From an uncultured Lachnospiraceae bacterium (GTDB taxonomy: Bacteria > Bacillota > Clostridia > Lachnospirales > Lachnospiraceae), in the NCBI GenBank assembly GCA_947629385.1, contig CANRDO010000005.1, positions 1 to 64,000 of the forward strand: a stretch of 64,000 bases of DNA, given 5' to 3'. The notes below the pieces were generated by a model. It worked only from the letters and a program-made list of their open reading frames with translations, ran no database searches and was not told the DNA's origin. This document shows positions 31,596 to 40,047 of the stretch, piece after piece. Position 1 is the stretch's first letter; each line of letters starts with the position of its first letter. The position numbers were made by a program, and so were the translations under genes.

Positions 31596-33416
31596 TTATA
31601 ATTCCTGATAATATTTCTGTAATACATAAAACGCCGGTTTCTTGTACTTCCTATCCGGGGAGAGGAGTCCCTTGCGGTTATAGTAGCCCTGAATCACATT
31701 GGTGCGCCGCGGGCAGCGAAAATCGTACAGAATCCATGGAGTCGTTCCTTTCACGTAAGCGATATTCCGCAGGGTCTCGGCCTGCCGCTCATAGACATAG
31801 GCCTGATATTCTTCGGTGCCTTTGTCCTGAATGGTTCCGTGATGTTCCGGCATAGCATCCGCGCCGAATTCTGTGATAATCACCGGCTTTGACGGATCGC
31901 TGTTGGCGAAAAGCTGAGGCAGCTGCTCGAAATCGGGAGAATACCACCCGAAATATTCGTTTAAGCCGATAATATCCAGATATTCCGCCAGACGGTCGGC
32001 GATCGCCAGCTTATCCATGCTGACCAGGCACACGGCGGATACCATACGGGTCTCGTCTGCTGCATGGGCGCAGTCAGCCAGACGCTTCATAAATGCAAGT
32101 CGTTCGTCGGAGTCTGCGTTCTCATTCCCGACAGACCAGATGATCACACTGGCGCGGTTCCAGTCACGGTAAATTAATTCCTTCAGCTGGTTCTCCGCAT
32201 CCTCATAGGTTGCCTCGCGGGCGAAACGAATTGCCCAGTAGACCGGTATCTCCTCCCAGAGAAGAATCCCCTCCCGATCGGCCAGCTGCGCCATACGCTC
32301 GTCATGGGGATAATGGGCCAGGCGCATAAAGTTGCAATTCATCTCTTTGGCCAGACGAATGGTCTCCAGACGTTCTTCATCGGTGAGCGCCTTGCCGTGG
32401 GCAACGCTCTCTTCGTGACTGCTGATGCCGCGAAGGTAAATGGGACAGCCGTTTAAGAGAATATCGCGTCCCCGGACGCGGATCTCCCGGAAACCTACGG
32501 TGTCGCTGACAGCGTCCTCGCCGCAGGTGAGAAACACGTCGTAGAGCCGGGGATTTTCCGGCGACCATAATTCCGGCGCAGCGTCGATCACAAGCTCGCC
32601 ACAGCCGTCCGAGAGCGGGATCTTCACGCAGATATTAAGCTCCGGAATGCGCAGCTCAGCAGATGATGGCGCAGCGCCCAGCATTTTCGCGGATTGTATG
32701 TTCCCGGCATCCGAAAGCTGTACGCGCGCCTGAATCTTCGAGAATGTTCCGTCCGGCACCAGCGCTATCCGGAATCGCTTTATGTATGTGGCCGGCACCC
32801 GGATCAGTTCGATATCCCGGTAGATCCCGCCGTAATTGAACCAGTCTGTATTCTCTGTAGGCACCTGTTCCGGGCGTCGGGTACTGTCAACCTGAATCAG
32901 AATCCGGTTCTCCGTCTGCAGCGCATCGGTCACTTCGAAATACGCCGGTGTCGAGCCGCCCTGGTGCATGCCGATGTATTGCCTGTTCAGAAATACCCGG
33001 CAGATGTAATTGGCCGCGCCGATCTTTAAGAATACGCGTTCCTTTGCCCCGGCAGGATCCGTTTTCATGGCTGCGTAGCGGAATGTGCGCGTAAAGACCA
33101 TGCTGCCTTCATAGAGCAGGAACATTTCCTTCTCTGTGTTCCAGCAGCAGGGCAGATTCATAGTCGGCCATTCATCGAAGGAATAATCTACCGGTAATGT
33201 GAAGCCGTTCCCGTCCTGATACCGCTCCTCAAACCAATGCTGACGGAGACAGGTATCGTATTGGTCGACTGCGTAATGCCAGATGCCGTTTAGGGATTCC
33301 TTCCTGCGGCCGCAATCAAAAAACATATCGTCGGCCGTGGCCTGAGGCTCCTCATATTCGCTCAGATAATCCTCCAGATTGATATCAGATACATTTTTCT
33401 GCTGATACCTTTTCAT
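31596..33416 (-). CDS. Glycoside hydrolase family 2, probable beta-glucuronidase
   Basis: This 606-residue enzyme has the GH2 order: jelly-roll sugar-binding domain (NLPCCWNTE near 88, [11 protein letters not shown] near 194), immunoglobulin-like domain, and TIM barrel. The acid/base Glu is in WSVGNENAD (about E432) and the nucleophile in IITEFGAD (about E516). The C-terminal [13 protein letters not shown] gives an N-x-K pair (N580, K582), which in E. coli GUS contacts the glucuronate carboxylate, so beta-glucuronidase is more likely than beta-galactosidase. The active-site loop after the HYP motif is short, as in no-loop gut enzymes. No signal peptide is present. The GGAGG site lies inside the end of the AbiEii gene 10 nt before ATG 33416. 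Confidence 0.85.
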   Translation of the reverse strand: MKRYQQKNVSDINLEDYLSEYEEPQATADDMFFDCGRRKESLNGIWHYAVDQYDTCLRQHWFEERYQDGNGFTLPVDYSFDEWPTMNLPCCWNTEKEMFLLYEGSMVFTRTFRYAAMKTDPAGAKERVFLKIGAANYICRVFLNRQYIGMHQGGSTPAYFEVTDALQTENRILIQVDSTRRPEQVPTENTDWFNYGGIYRDIELIRVPATYIKRFRIALVPDGTFSKIQARVQLSDAGNIQSAKMLGAAPSSAELRIPELNICVKIPLSDGCGELVIDAAPELWSPENPRLYDVFLTCGEDAVSDTVGFREIRVRGRDILLNGCPIYLRGISSHEESVAHGKALTDEERLETIRLAKEMNCNFMRLAHYPHDERMAQLADREGILLWEEIPVYWAIRFAREATYEDAENQLKELIYRDWNRASVIIWSVGNENADSDERLAFMKRLADCAHAADETRMVSAVCLVSMDKLAIADRLAEYLDIIGLNEYFGWYSPDFEQLPQLFANSDPSKPVIITEFGADAMPEHHGTIQDKGTEEYQAYVYERQAETLRNIAYVKGTTPWILYDFRCPRRTNVIQGYYNRKGLLSPDRKYKKPAFYVLQKYYQEL

Positions 33417-33423
33417 ATAGGTT

Positions 33424-34296
33424 TTACCTCCCCACTATAGCACTCTGCTCTGCATGCAAGACCAGGCAAGCTTTACAGATAGAACAGACCGACTGCATGA
33501 CCGTTTCCCATGTAATACCTGCCGCATAACTATTTTTCTTCTGAAAATTTTGCCACAGCTCACGCATGGTATGATTTTTCTCAATCTGGGGCAAAATATG
33601 GTTATAATCTAACAAAACATATTCACTATTACGCCTTTGGCAAGTTGCAGTAAGCGCAGTAAAAAGAGTGGTAGTATCAACCTGTCTGCCTATGTTTTGT
33701 AGAATGTGTATATCGTAAAAATCCCTCAGGCGCGTATTAAATGTTGCCCGTACCAATATCGTTTCAATTTTTTCCGCAAGCACATTTTCAAGAGAATATG
33801 CCCACAAACAAATGGTTCGCTGTTCAAACATCAGCTTGTACTGGTAAGAAATCTCGGAAGGCGTTATCGCATCCCCTGTTGAAATATCAATTTTCCATGG
33901 AATGCGCATGGTGTCAAGGAAAGTGTCAAGCGAAATGCGTACCCCGCCATACTCTGCCTCATCCATAATAACGGAAACTTCTCTGATCTCAAATCGAACA
34001 TAATCTTCTAATGGTACTGCAATGATTTCTGTTACAATTTCCCGGGCTGTATCCAAATCAAGAGGCAGATTTTTGACCGTAGTGTCAAGATCCATTGTGG
34101 ACCTGTTATCAAGTCCTGCCATCGCGGAAACGAGCATACCTCCCTTTAATACAAAATTGTCTTTGTATTTTGATAAGACAATGCGCTCCAAAAAGCGCTC
34201 CATCGCATAATTACGAATGAGCAGCTGCGATTTCCCACTATCGCCTTTCGCTATATTCCGGACCAGATCTTTTAACTGTCTTGAAGATTTAATCAT
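33424..34296 (-). CDS. abiEii: AbiEii-type nucleotidyltransferase toxin
   Basis: This is the toxin half of a type IV toxin-antitoxin and abortive-infection system, a DUF1814 nucleotidyltransferase. Motifs are [14 protein letters not shown] (the GG motif), STMDLDTTV (metal-binding Asp pair), [14 protein letters not shown] (conserved Lys) and RDFYDIHIL. Family members use nucleotide triphosphates to modify tRNA or other targets. The ATG at 34296 overlaps the TAA of the antitoxin gene in a TAATG arrangement. The gene is clearly AT-richer than the housekeeping genes. Its last codons contain the ribosome binding site of the GH2 gene, so the three genes may share a transcript. Confidence 0.9.
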   Translation of the reverse strand: MIKSSRQLKDLVRNIAKGDSGKSQLLIRNYAMERFLERIVLSKYKDNFVLKGGMLVSAMAGLDNRSTMDLDTTVKNLPLDLDTAREIVTEIIAVPLEDYVRFEIREVSVIMDEAEYGGVRISLDTFLDTMRIPWKIDISTGDAITPSEISYQYKLMFEQRTICLWAYSLENVLAEKIETILVRATFNTRLRDFYDIHILQNIGRQVDTTTLFTALTATCQRRNSEYVLLDYNHILPQIEKNHTMRELWQNFQKKNSYAAGITWETVMQSVCSICKACLVLHAEQSAIVGR

Positions 34297-34898
34297 TAAA
34301 ACAGCACCCCCATAGTTTCTCTGATCCGCTTTTCCAATCGCATCTTTTCCGCATACGCCATAAGCCGGGATAAATTTTTATCTTTGCGCCGCATATATTC
34401 TATCAATGTATAGTTGAAAACAGAGGCATCCATTTCCGACCGTTTACGAATGATGTCGCAAATGGTACGCTCCATGTCGTAAGTAACGACCTGGTATCCA
34501 CCCGGCGATGTCATATCGCACAACCCCAGTTCATGCCATTCCTTTTTTACATAAATAACGCGAACACCTTTCTTGACCAGCATTTGGCTATTATATTTCG
34601 CATCTACCGTTACCGTCAAAGGAATGGGTTCTTTTTCCGCAAGTCCATGCAGATACAGCGCAGTTTCATGGGAATACACCACTTGAGGAATCTGGGTCTG
34701 TAACAGGTACATTTCATCCGGCCATACATCAGGAGAAACATAAAGGCCATGGGCAATCTTCTCAAGTCCCGCTTTTTTCGCATATTGATAAAAATATTCT
34801 TTTGAAATACCCGCAGCCACAACCTCTGATGTTTTCAGAACTCCATTATTTTCTGCGAGCATCCTTTCAATCATTTCTCTCTTCAAATTTATCACCAA
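34296..34898 (-). CDS. abiEi: AbiEi-type antitoxin / repressor
   Basis: This is the antitoxin of the type IV pair. The N-terminal winged helix (NNGVLKTSEVVAAGISKEYFYQYAKKAGLEKIAHGLYV) matches AbiEi proteins, which repress their own promoter, and the remaining residues fit the AbiEi C-terminal domain (YSHETALYLHGL, VTYDMERTICDIIRKR). The open frame starts at a TTG at 34898; a TTG at 34886, which gives the usual LKREMIERML start, or the ATG at 34874 are also possible because no strong binding site decides. The promoter at 34912-34941 contains an ATACGG/CCGTAT inverted repeat that may be its operator. Confidence 0.87.
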   Translation of the reverse strand: MVINLKREMIERMLAENNGVLKTSEVVAAGISKEYFYQYAKKAGLEKIAHGLYVSPDVWPDEMYLLQTQIPQVVYSHETALYLHGLAEKEPIPLTVTVDAKYNSQMLVKKGVRVIYVKKEWHELGLCDMTSPGGYQVVTYDMERTICDIIRKRSEMDASVFNYTLIEYMRRKDKNLSRLMAYAEKMRLEKRIRETMGVLF

Positions 34899-34903
34899 CT
34901 TTC

Positions 34904-34941
34904 ATACGGAAATCATAATATATTTACCGTATAAAAGTCAA
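34904..34941 (-). promoter_or_regulatory. abiE promoter with inverted repeat
   Basis: TTGACT (34936-34941) and TATGAT (34912-34917) on the minus strand are 18 bp apart. The arms ATACGG (34904-34909) and CCGTAT (34927-34932) bracket the -10 element. Autorepression by AbiEi through inverted repeats is known for the family. Confidence 0.6.
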
Positions 34942-34966
34942 TATAATCTTTCATTTATTGCTCTGA

Positions 34967-35296
34967 TCATTTCTTTTTGCAAATGGTATTGCAGGCAATC
35001 ACAATTCCAATCGCATCCGCAAATATGATTCCAACTGCAATATATACAAAATTGGCCGGAAGCACATTTTCAAATACACCCATAATAAAGATGAGTATAA
35101 CAATCACTCCCAGGCCGCTTCCGGTTACCCGGCATAATTTCTTTGCGTCGTACTTTTCCTTTTTTGGCGCTGTATTATAACCGCTGACAAGCCAGCTTCC
35201 GTGACCTGAAATTAAAACGATGGAAATGATCGCCAGTACAAGAAGCGCAGCCCATAGAATCCACTTCGGGCCGTGCGATATATCAGCCAATTTCAT
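34967..35296 (-). CDS. Small DUF3784-type membrane protein
   Basis: This 109-residue protein has three predicted membrane helices: about residues 12-32, 58-78 and 82-102, separated by a short basic loop with NTAPKKEKYDAKKLCR, and ends in KKK. The arrangement and the SGYNTAP loop fit the DUF3784 family of Firmicutes membrane proteins, which has no known function. I chose ATG 35296, with AGGAGG 9 nt upstream, over the earlier frame start at 35329. It lies upstream of the abiE promoter in the AT-rich accessory region. Confidence 0.75.
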   Translation of the reverse strand: MKLADISHGPKWILWAALLVLAIISIVLISGHGSWLVSGYNTAPKKEKYDAKKLCRVTGSGLGVIVILIFIMGVFENVLPANFVYIAVGIIFADAIGIVIACNTICKKK

Positions 35297-35387
35297 TGCG
35301 CCACCCCTCCTCTTTACATCCTGTTCCAATCTACAGATTCACGCAAATCTGACAATGCTTTTGCAGACACTTTTTCGTTGAATTTAT

Positions 35388-36140
35388 TTAATTCCTTATC
35401 TGTGTTATCATATATGCAGCATATTCATGGGCATTCTTTTCATCCCATTCTGTTGACTTGTCTGACAAATATTCATCCAACGCCTGTACTATTAAAGTTC
35501 GATACTTTTCAGGGACATTGCATATTCCCCATTTACCGCCTTCCTGTTTTGACAGGATAAGTTCTTCCTTTTTATACGCTAATACTCTGCATAAGTTCAG
35601 AATAATGTAAGTGGGATTATCCATTATTTCCGTTTCGGCTTCCTTAATATCATTCCAGATACTATCAAAGTAATCTTCTTCACTGACTGCTCCAAAGACA
35701 TCTTTGATATCGCTTCCATAAAGACATTTTCCCCTGTGATAAATAATCGTAAAGTGAGCTGCCAGATCTTTATCTGTTCCCTTCATTTTCTCAATATAAT
35801 CGAAAGGATCCGTTTTATACCATTCTAAATGTGCAATAGAAAAGTGCAATTCGAAAGGTGTCGGATAAACAAACGGATTGCATACCCCTCTTTTCACAAT
35901 GCTTAATTCGATTCCCTTTGGAGGAGCATAGGTATTTAGTGCCACAACCATATCCATGAAGCGATGTTTTATGCTGTTTGGAATAGCTTCCTCAACAACA
36001 ACTAACAGATCAATATCACTCTTTTTCTCATTGTAGCATCCCATAACAGCAGAGCCATGAAGATAAATCCCGGTCAGATTATCTCCTAATACTTTTTGAC
36101 TTTGTGTGACAAAACTTTTGAGCAGATCATTTAAGTACAT
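35388..36140 (-). CDS. Aminoglycoside nucleotidyltransferase-like protein (AadA/ANT(9) type, DUF4111)
   Basis: The N-terminal nucleotidyltransferase motif is intact: GIYLHGSAVMGCYNEKKSDIDLLVVV near residues 24-50, with the GSxxxG and the paired Asp. The C-terminal part (DIWNDIKE-like helix, NPTYIILNLCRVLAYKKEEL, SKQEGGKWG) matches the DUF4111 helical domain of ANT(3'')/ANT(9) adenylyltransferases. It is therefore a candidate aminoglycoside or spectinomycin-type modifying enzyme, but many chromosomal relatives have other or unknown substrates, so resistance should not be assumed. ATG 36140 has AGGAGA upstream. A TTATCG/CGATAA palindrome lies at 36184-36198 in its promoter region. Confidence 0.78.
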   Translation of the reverse strand: MYLNDLLKSFVTQSQKVLGDNLTGIYLHGSAVMGCYNEKKSDIDLLVVVEEAIPNSIKHRFMDMVVALNTYAPPKGIELSIVKRGVCNPFVYPTPFELHFSIAHLEWYKTDPFDYIEKMKGTDKDLAAHFTIIYHRGKCLYGSDIKDVFGAVSEEDYFDSIWNDIKEAETEIMDNPTYIILNLCRVLAYKKEELILSKQEGGKWGICNVPEKYRTLIVQALDEYLSDKSTEWDEKNAHEYAAYMITQIRN

Positions 36141-36641
36141 ATCTGACGTCTCCTAATAAAACATCTCTGATTTTTCAGCGCTGTTATCGGAACGATAAAC
36201 ACTCCGTCCGGCCGCACATAAGCGGCGTTTGACATCCCGCAGATCACGCAAAGAACCGCTGGCGGTATGCCGCCGCCGGCAGCAAGGTCATTCGGTCAAA
36301 TTCCAGATTTTCATTCGGTCAGATTCTATATTTTCATTCGGTCAGATTCTATATTTTCATTCGGTCAAATTTTGTGCTTACATCTTAATAAACTGCTTTG
36401 TTGTATATTCTGCCATAGACACACATCCTTTCTACTAACATGTATACTAGAGTTTCAAAAAAGTTTCAAGCAAGGATTGAAATGGGCTTTCTAAAGCAGA
36501 TTCGAGCAAGTTTTCATCTCTGATTCCGTCACTGCCTCCATATGCCTTAACTAACTGAAAATGAAGCATCAAAATCTGCTTTTTATTAATTCAACCTATT
36601 TTTCTTCTTACACATTTTGACTAAAATTGAAAAAAGGCTGA
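36141..36641. other. 500-bp gene-free region with direct repeats
   Basis: No credible gene is present. It holds the TTATCG-GAA-CGATAA palindrome at 36184-36198, a GC-rich hairpin near 36260-36285, and the 23-bp direct repeats at 36289-36380. The rest is AT-rich with no recognised signal. Confidence 0.6.
36289..36380. repeat. Four 23-bp direct repeats
   Basis: CATTCGGTCA recurs at 36289, 36312, 36335 and 36358, an exact 23-bp period, followed by AGATTCTATATTTT or close variants. There is no spacer, so it is not CRISPR; it resembles iterons or a regulatory cluster. Confidence 0.88.
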
Positions 36642-37160
36642 CTAAATCAGATACATACGATCCGCTATGATCAGCACAAAACCAATGATACAAAATAGTA
36701 TACCTCCTGTGGAAAAGCCCAGTCCAAGCATCTTATATCCTTTCCCATTCGATAAGGAGGCCTTTTGGGGGTTATTCACATCGTAATATACTGGCACTGT
36801 TTTCCCCAGCTTCTTTTGAGCAAGTCCTTTGTTATAGGACAACCCGCTGGCTCTGGAATACGTCCTTCCCTCCACAGCATATTGAAAGACAGGCGCATAC
36901 ATAGTATTGTTTCCGCCGAGATTTCCGACGGAATGTCCGGTGTTCACATTCGTTTGAACCCGAAGCTTACGATCTCCCCTGGGATCTGCATCCTCCTCTT
37001 CTGCCCGCTTATTATACTGATATCCTTCCCATGTGATATCTATGATCACTCCTGTCGTCTCTCCTGAATATCGGGCAAGATGTCTCCAACAAATGACAAA
37101 AATGATACCCACCAACAACAAGATCAGCCCCATTATTAAAAATATATTTCCTGCTATCAT
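36642..37160 (-). CDS. DUF3592-type membrane protein
   Basis: This 172-residue protein has one N-terminal membrane helix (residues about 5-24), a soluble middle part (SGETTGVIIDI, YAPVFQYAVEGRTY, KTVPVYYDVNNPQKA) and a C-terminal helix (about 147-167). That is the DUF3592 layout, a family of unknown function that is widespread in bacterial envelopes. ATG 37160 has GGGAGG upstream. It stands alone between the repeat-bearing region and the Fic gene; neighbouring sequence is AT-rich. Confidence 0.78.
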   Translation of the reverse strand: MIAGNIFLIMGLILLLVGIIFVICWRHLARYSGETTGVIIDITWEGYQYNKRAEEEDADPRGDRKLRVQTNVNTGHSVGNLGGNNTMYAPVFQYAVEGRTYSRASGLSYNKGLAQKKLGKTVPVYYDVNNPQKASLSNGKGYKMLGLGFSTGGILFCIIGFVLIIADRMYLI

Positions 37161-37280
37161 ATTCTACCTCCCAATGCGCACAAACAGATTTACTTTTTCA
37201 AATCATGTGATAATAAGTTCCATGCCGCCAAAGAATCCGATGAAGCAAAACAAAAAATATTGTTGAGTATACCATAGTTA

Positions 37281-38414
37281 TTACGTATCCTTCCGCAGAA
37301 TGTCCAGATATTCCTGATAGGCAAATACCCGATTTCTGCTGACGTTGTTTGTTTGAATCAGGATTCCTTTTTCCTCCAGTCGTTTCACTGCACCTGATAC
37401 CGTACTGAATGACAATCCCAGCGCTCCGGCAGTCTTTCGAATGTCGATAATCGGATTCTGCTCCAGATAAGCGAACAGCGCTTTTACCGTCTTTGCGGCT
37501 CGACCCATTCCGTTGATCACCGCCATACTTCGGTCATGCAGCAAAGCCAACTCCCGAATAGTCTCCGAAGCGTCCTCCGCCGAAGACTGCACCGCCCGCA
37601 GAAAGAATTTGACCCACTGTTCGTAATTATCCTTGCTGCGCACTTCGCTCATCCGATCATAGTACTCAATCCGATTCTTCTTCAGGTAAAACGAGATATA
37701 CAAGGCAGGCAAATGCAAAGCACCCCGTTCCATCAAAAACAAGGTGATCAGCAGCCTTCCTACACGGCCGTTCCCGTCCAGGAAAGGATGGATCGTCTCA
37801 AACTGATAATGGATCAAAGCCGCCTGGATCAGCACATCCAGCGGGTCTTCCGCATGGATATATTTCTCCAGATCCGACATGGCATCCACCATATCCTCCG
37901 GTCGGGGCGGGATATATCTGGCTGTTTTCAACGTGCTCCCTGCCGCGCCGATCCAGTTCTGGGAAGTCCGGAACTCTCCCGGACTTTTTTCCTGCCCACG
38001 CACGCCTTCCATCAGAACCGCGTGTGTCTCCTTGATCAACCGGTTACATAGCGGCAGTGTGTTCAAGCGGTTCAACGCATACTCCGTAGCGCGGATGTAG
38101 TTAATCACATCTGCAACATTCTGATTGGCGTTTTTTTCGATCAGAGGATCCAGCACATCTTCCAGCGTCGCCTGCGTTCCTTCAATTTGCGAAGAAAGCA
38201 ACGCCTCCTTGCGAACGTACATGGATACGAACAGATTCATGTCAGGGATATTTGAGGATAATGTATCGAGTGCCGTCAGGGCTTTGGCTGCCTGTACCAG
38301 CGTCTGAATCATCTCCTCGTCCATATTCAGCGCCGGTGGCAATGGAGCAGGACGAAAAGACTGGTACGCCATCTCTCCACTTAAGTTTTTAATATATTCA
38401 CCGGCTCTTCCCAT
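37281..38414 (-). CDS. Fic family protein with N-terminal inhibitory helix
   Basis: Fic proteins transfer AMP or related groups from nucleotides to target proteins. The catalytic motif HPFLDGNGRVGR is complete (His about 209). The N-terminal part contains SSQIEGTQ (residues about 74-81), the (S/T)xxxE(G/N) inhibitory motif of class II Fic enzymes, so the protein is self-inhibited by its own helix. The C-terminus is a winged helix (TAGALGLSFSTVSGAVKRLEEKGIL), suggesting DNA binding and perhaps autoregulation. ATG 38414 has GGAGG 7 nt upstream. Its promoter diverges from that of the MATE gene. Confidence 0.93.
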   Translation of the reverse strand: MGRAGEYIKNLSGEMAYQSFRPAPLPPALNMDEEMIQTLVQAAKALTALDTLSSNIPDMNLFVSMYVRKEALLSSQIEGTQATLEDVLDPLIEKNANQNVADVINYIRATEYALNRLNTLPLCNRLIKETHAVLMEGVRGQEKSPGEFRTSQNWIGAAGSTLKTARYIPPRPEDMVDAMSDLEKYIHAEDPLDVLIQAALIHYQFETIHPFLDGNGRVGRLLITLFLMERGALHLPALYISFYLKKNRIEYYDRMSEVRSKDNYEQWVKFFLRAVQSSAEDASETIRELALLHDRSMAVINGMGRAAKTVKALFAYLEQNPIIDIRKTAGALGLSFSTVSGAVKRLEEKGILIQTNNVSRNRVFAYQEYLDILRKDT

Positions 38415-38445
38415 ACGCACACCTCCAAATTGTAATAACGCTTAT

Positions 38446-38487
38446 ATTATGTCTCCTTTATTTTGACTTGTCAACTGAAATCAAAAT
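38446..38487 (-). promoter_or_regulatory. Promoter of the fic gene with inverted repeat at -35
   Basis: TTGACA (38469-38474) and CATAAT (38446-38451) on the minus strand are 17 bp apart. ATTTTGA (38460-38466) and TCAAAAT (38481-38487) form an inverted repeat around the -35 element. Confidence 0.72.
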
Positions 38488-38561
38488 AAATGTTTCTTTT
38501 ATTAGCGTTTTCTCAATCTTTCAAAAATATACTGCTCTCAGAATGGCTTTTTAAGATATTC

Positions 38562-38590
38562 TTGCATTTTAGGAAACATGCTTGTATAAT
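38562..38590 (+). promoter_or_regulatory. Promoter of the MATE gene
   Basis: TTGCAT (38562-38567), a 17-bp spacer and a perfect TATAAT (38585-38590) precede the start codon by about 28 bp. Confidence 0.75.
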
Positions 38591-38617
38591 AGCTCCACAT
38601 TTGAAGGAGTTGATCCT

Positions 38618-39970
38618 ATGGCATCAGTAAAAAACATGACCTCCGGCTCCCCGCTGAGGATTCTTTTTTCTTTTGCGCTGCCGCTGATGGTCGGCAATGT
38701 TTTCCAGCAGCTCTATACGCTGGTGGACTCGATGGTCGTCGGCAAGGTGCTCGGGCTTGACGCGCTGGCCGCCGTCGGCAACGGGGAATGGCTCAACTGG
38801 CTCGTCCTGAGCCTGATCCAGGGCTTCGCGCAGGGCTTTTCCATCCGTCTCGCGCAGGATTTCGGCGCAAACGATACGGAAAGGCTCAAGAGAACCTACG
38901 CTACATCGCTGAAGCTTTCGATCCTGTGCGCGGCGGGCGTTTTCTGCTTTGCGTTCGCGGCGCTGCGGCCGATCCTGCGCCTGCTGAACACGCCGGCCGA
39001 GATCTTTCCGATCACCGTGACGTACCTGAGCGTGATCTTCGCGGGCGTCCCGATCGTCATGGCGTACAACTTTCTGGCCTCCGTCCTGCGCGCCCTCGGC
39101 GACAGCCGGACGCCCCTGTACGCTATGATCGTCGCCTCACTCTGCAATATCGTCCTCGACCTTCTGTTTGTGATCGTCTTTCACTGGGGCGTCGCGGGCG
39201 CAGCCGCCGCCACGCTGATCGGACAGCTTCTGTCGGCGGTGATCTGTTACCGCTCGCTGCGCAAAATTGACGTGATACGGACATCAGAAGCGGAGCGCGG
39301 CCTTGACAGAGGGCTCGCCGCCACGCTTCTGAAGCTTGCCATGCCGTTCGCGTTCCAGAATCTGATCATCTCGGTCGGCGGACTCGTCGTTCAGTTTGTG
39401 ATCAACGGCTTCGGCGTCCTGTACATCGCCGGTTTCACGGCAACGAACAAGCTCTATGGGATTCTTGAGATCGCCGCGATCTCCTACGGTTTCGCGCTCA
39501 CGACCTACGTTGGGCAAAATTACGGCGCAGCCAAAATCCGGCGGATCCACAAGGGCGTCCACACAGGCGCTGTGGTGGGCGCCGCGACCGCGGCTCTCAT
39601 CAGCACGGCCATGTTCCTGTTTGGCAGGCAGATCGTCAGCGCTTTTATCTCGGGCGACCCCAAAGACACGGCCGCCACGATCGAGATCGCCTATCACTAT
39701 CTCTGCATCATGGCGGCCTTCTTGCCGGTACTATATTTTCTTCACATTTACCGCTCTTCCCTGCAAGGGCTCGGCGACACGGTCATGCCGATGGTGTCGG
39801 GTGGGGCGGAATTTGTCATGCGCACGCTGTCAATCCTCATCCTGCCAAGGCTGATCGGCAATGAGGGACTGTTCTGGGCAGAAGTGCTCGCGTGGGCGGG
39901 CGCGGATGCCGTACTGCTGCCCAGCTATTATGTCCGGATGGCACGCATCAAAAGGCAGTATGCCGGGTAA
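38618..39970 (+). CDS. MATE family efflux transporter
   Basis: This 450-residue membrane protein has about twelve helices in two similar halves, each with the MATE pattern: GSPLRILFSFALPLMVGNVFQQLYTLVDSMVVG at the N-terminus and LKLAMPFAFQNLIISVGGLVVQFVINGFG at the start of the second half. Family members export cationic drugs or metabolites in exchange for Na+ or H+; the substrate is not readable here. It is of the DinF/NorM-like Clostridial type. ATG 38618 has AAGGAG 8 nt upstream, and the gene has its own promoter. It is one of only two plus-strand genes in the window. Confidence 0.93.
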   Translation: MASVKNMTSGSPLRILFSFALPLMVGNVFQQLYTLVDSMVVGKVLGLDALAAVGNGEWLNWLVLSLIQGFAQGFSIRLAQDFGANDTERLKRTYATSLKLSILCAAGVFCFAFAALRPILRLLNTPAEIFPITVTYLSVIFAGVPIVMAYNFLASVLRALGDSRTPLYAMIVASLCNIVLDLLFVIVFHWGVAGAAAATLIGQLLSAVICYRSLRKIDVIRTSEAERGLDRGLAATLLKLAMPFAFQNLIISVGGLVVQFVINGFGVLYIAGFTATNKLYGILEIAAISYGFALTTYVGQNYGAAKIRRIHKGVHTGAVVGAATAALISTAMFLFGRQIVSAFISGDPKDTAATIEIAYHYLCIMAAFLPVLYFLHIYRSSLQGLGDTVMPMVSGGAEFVMRTLSILILPRLIGNEGLFWAEVLAWAGADAVLLPSYYVRMARIKRQYAG

Positions 39971-40047
39971 ATCATATCAAACTGAGACGACTACACACTG
40001 CAATCGGAAAAACTCAGGCTGAAAAAGGCAGCATATGTCTCAATCCA

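Noticed and set aside
35388..36140. Calling the nucleotidyltransferase an aminoglycoside resistance gene
   Set aside because: The fold and motif fit, but chromosomal DUF4111 proteins often have unknown substrates and I cannot test identity to a known resistance determinant.
36289..36380. Possible CRISPR or replication origin
   Set aside because: No spacers and no replication initiator gene nearby; only reported as a direct repeat array.
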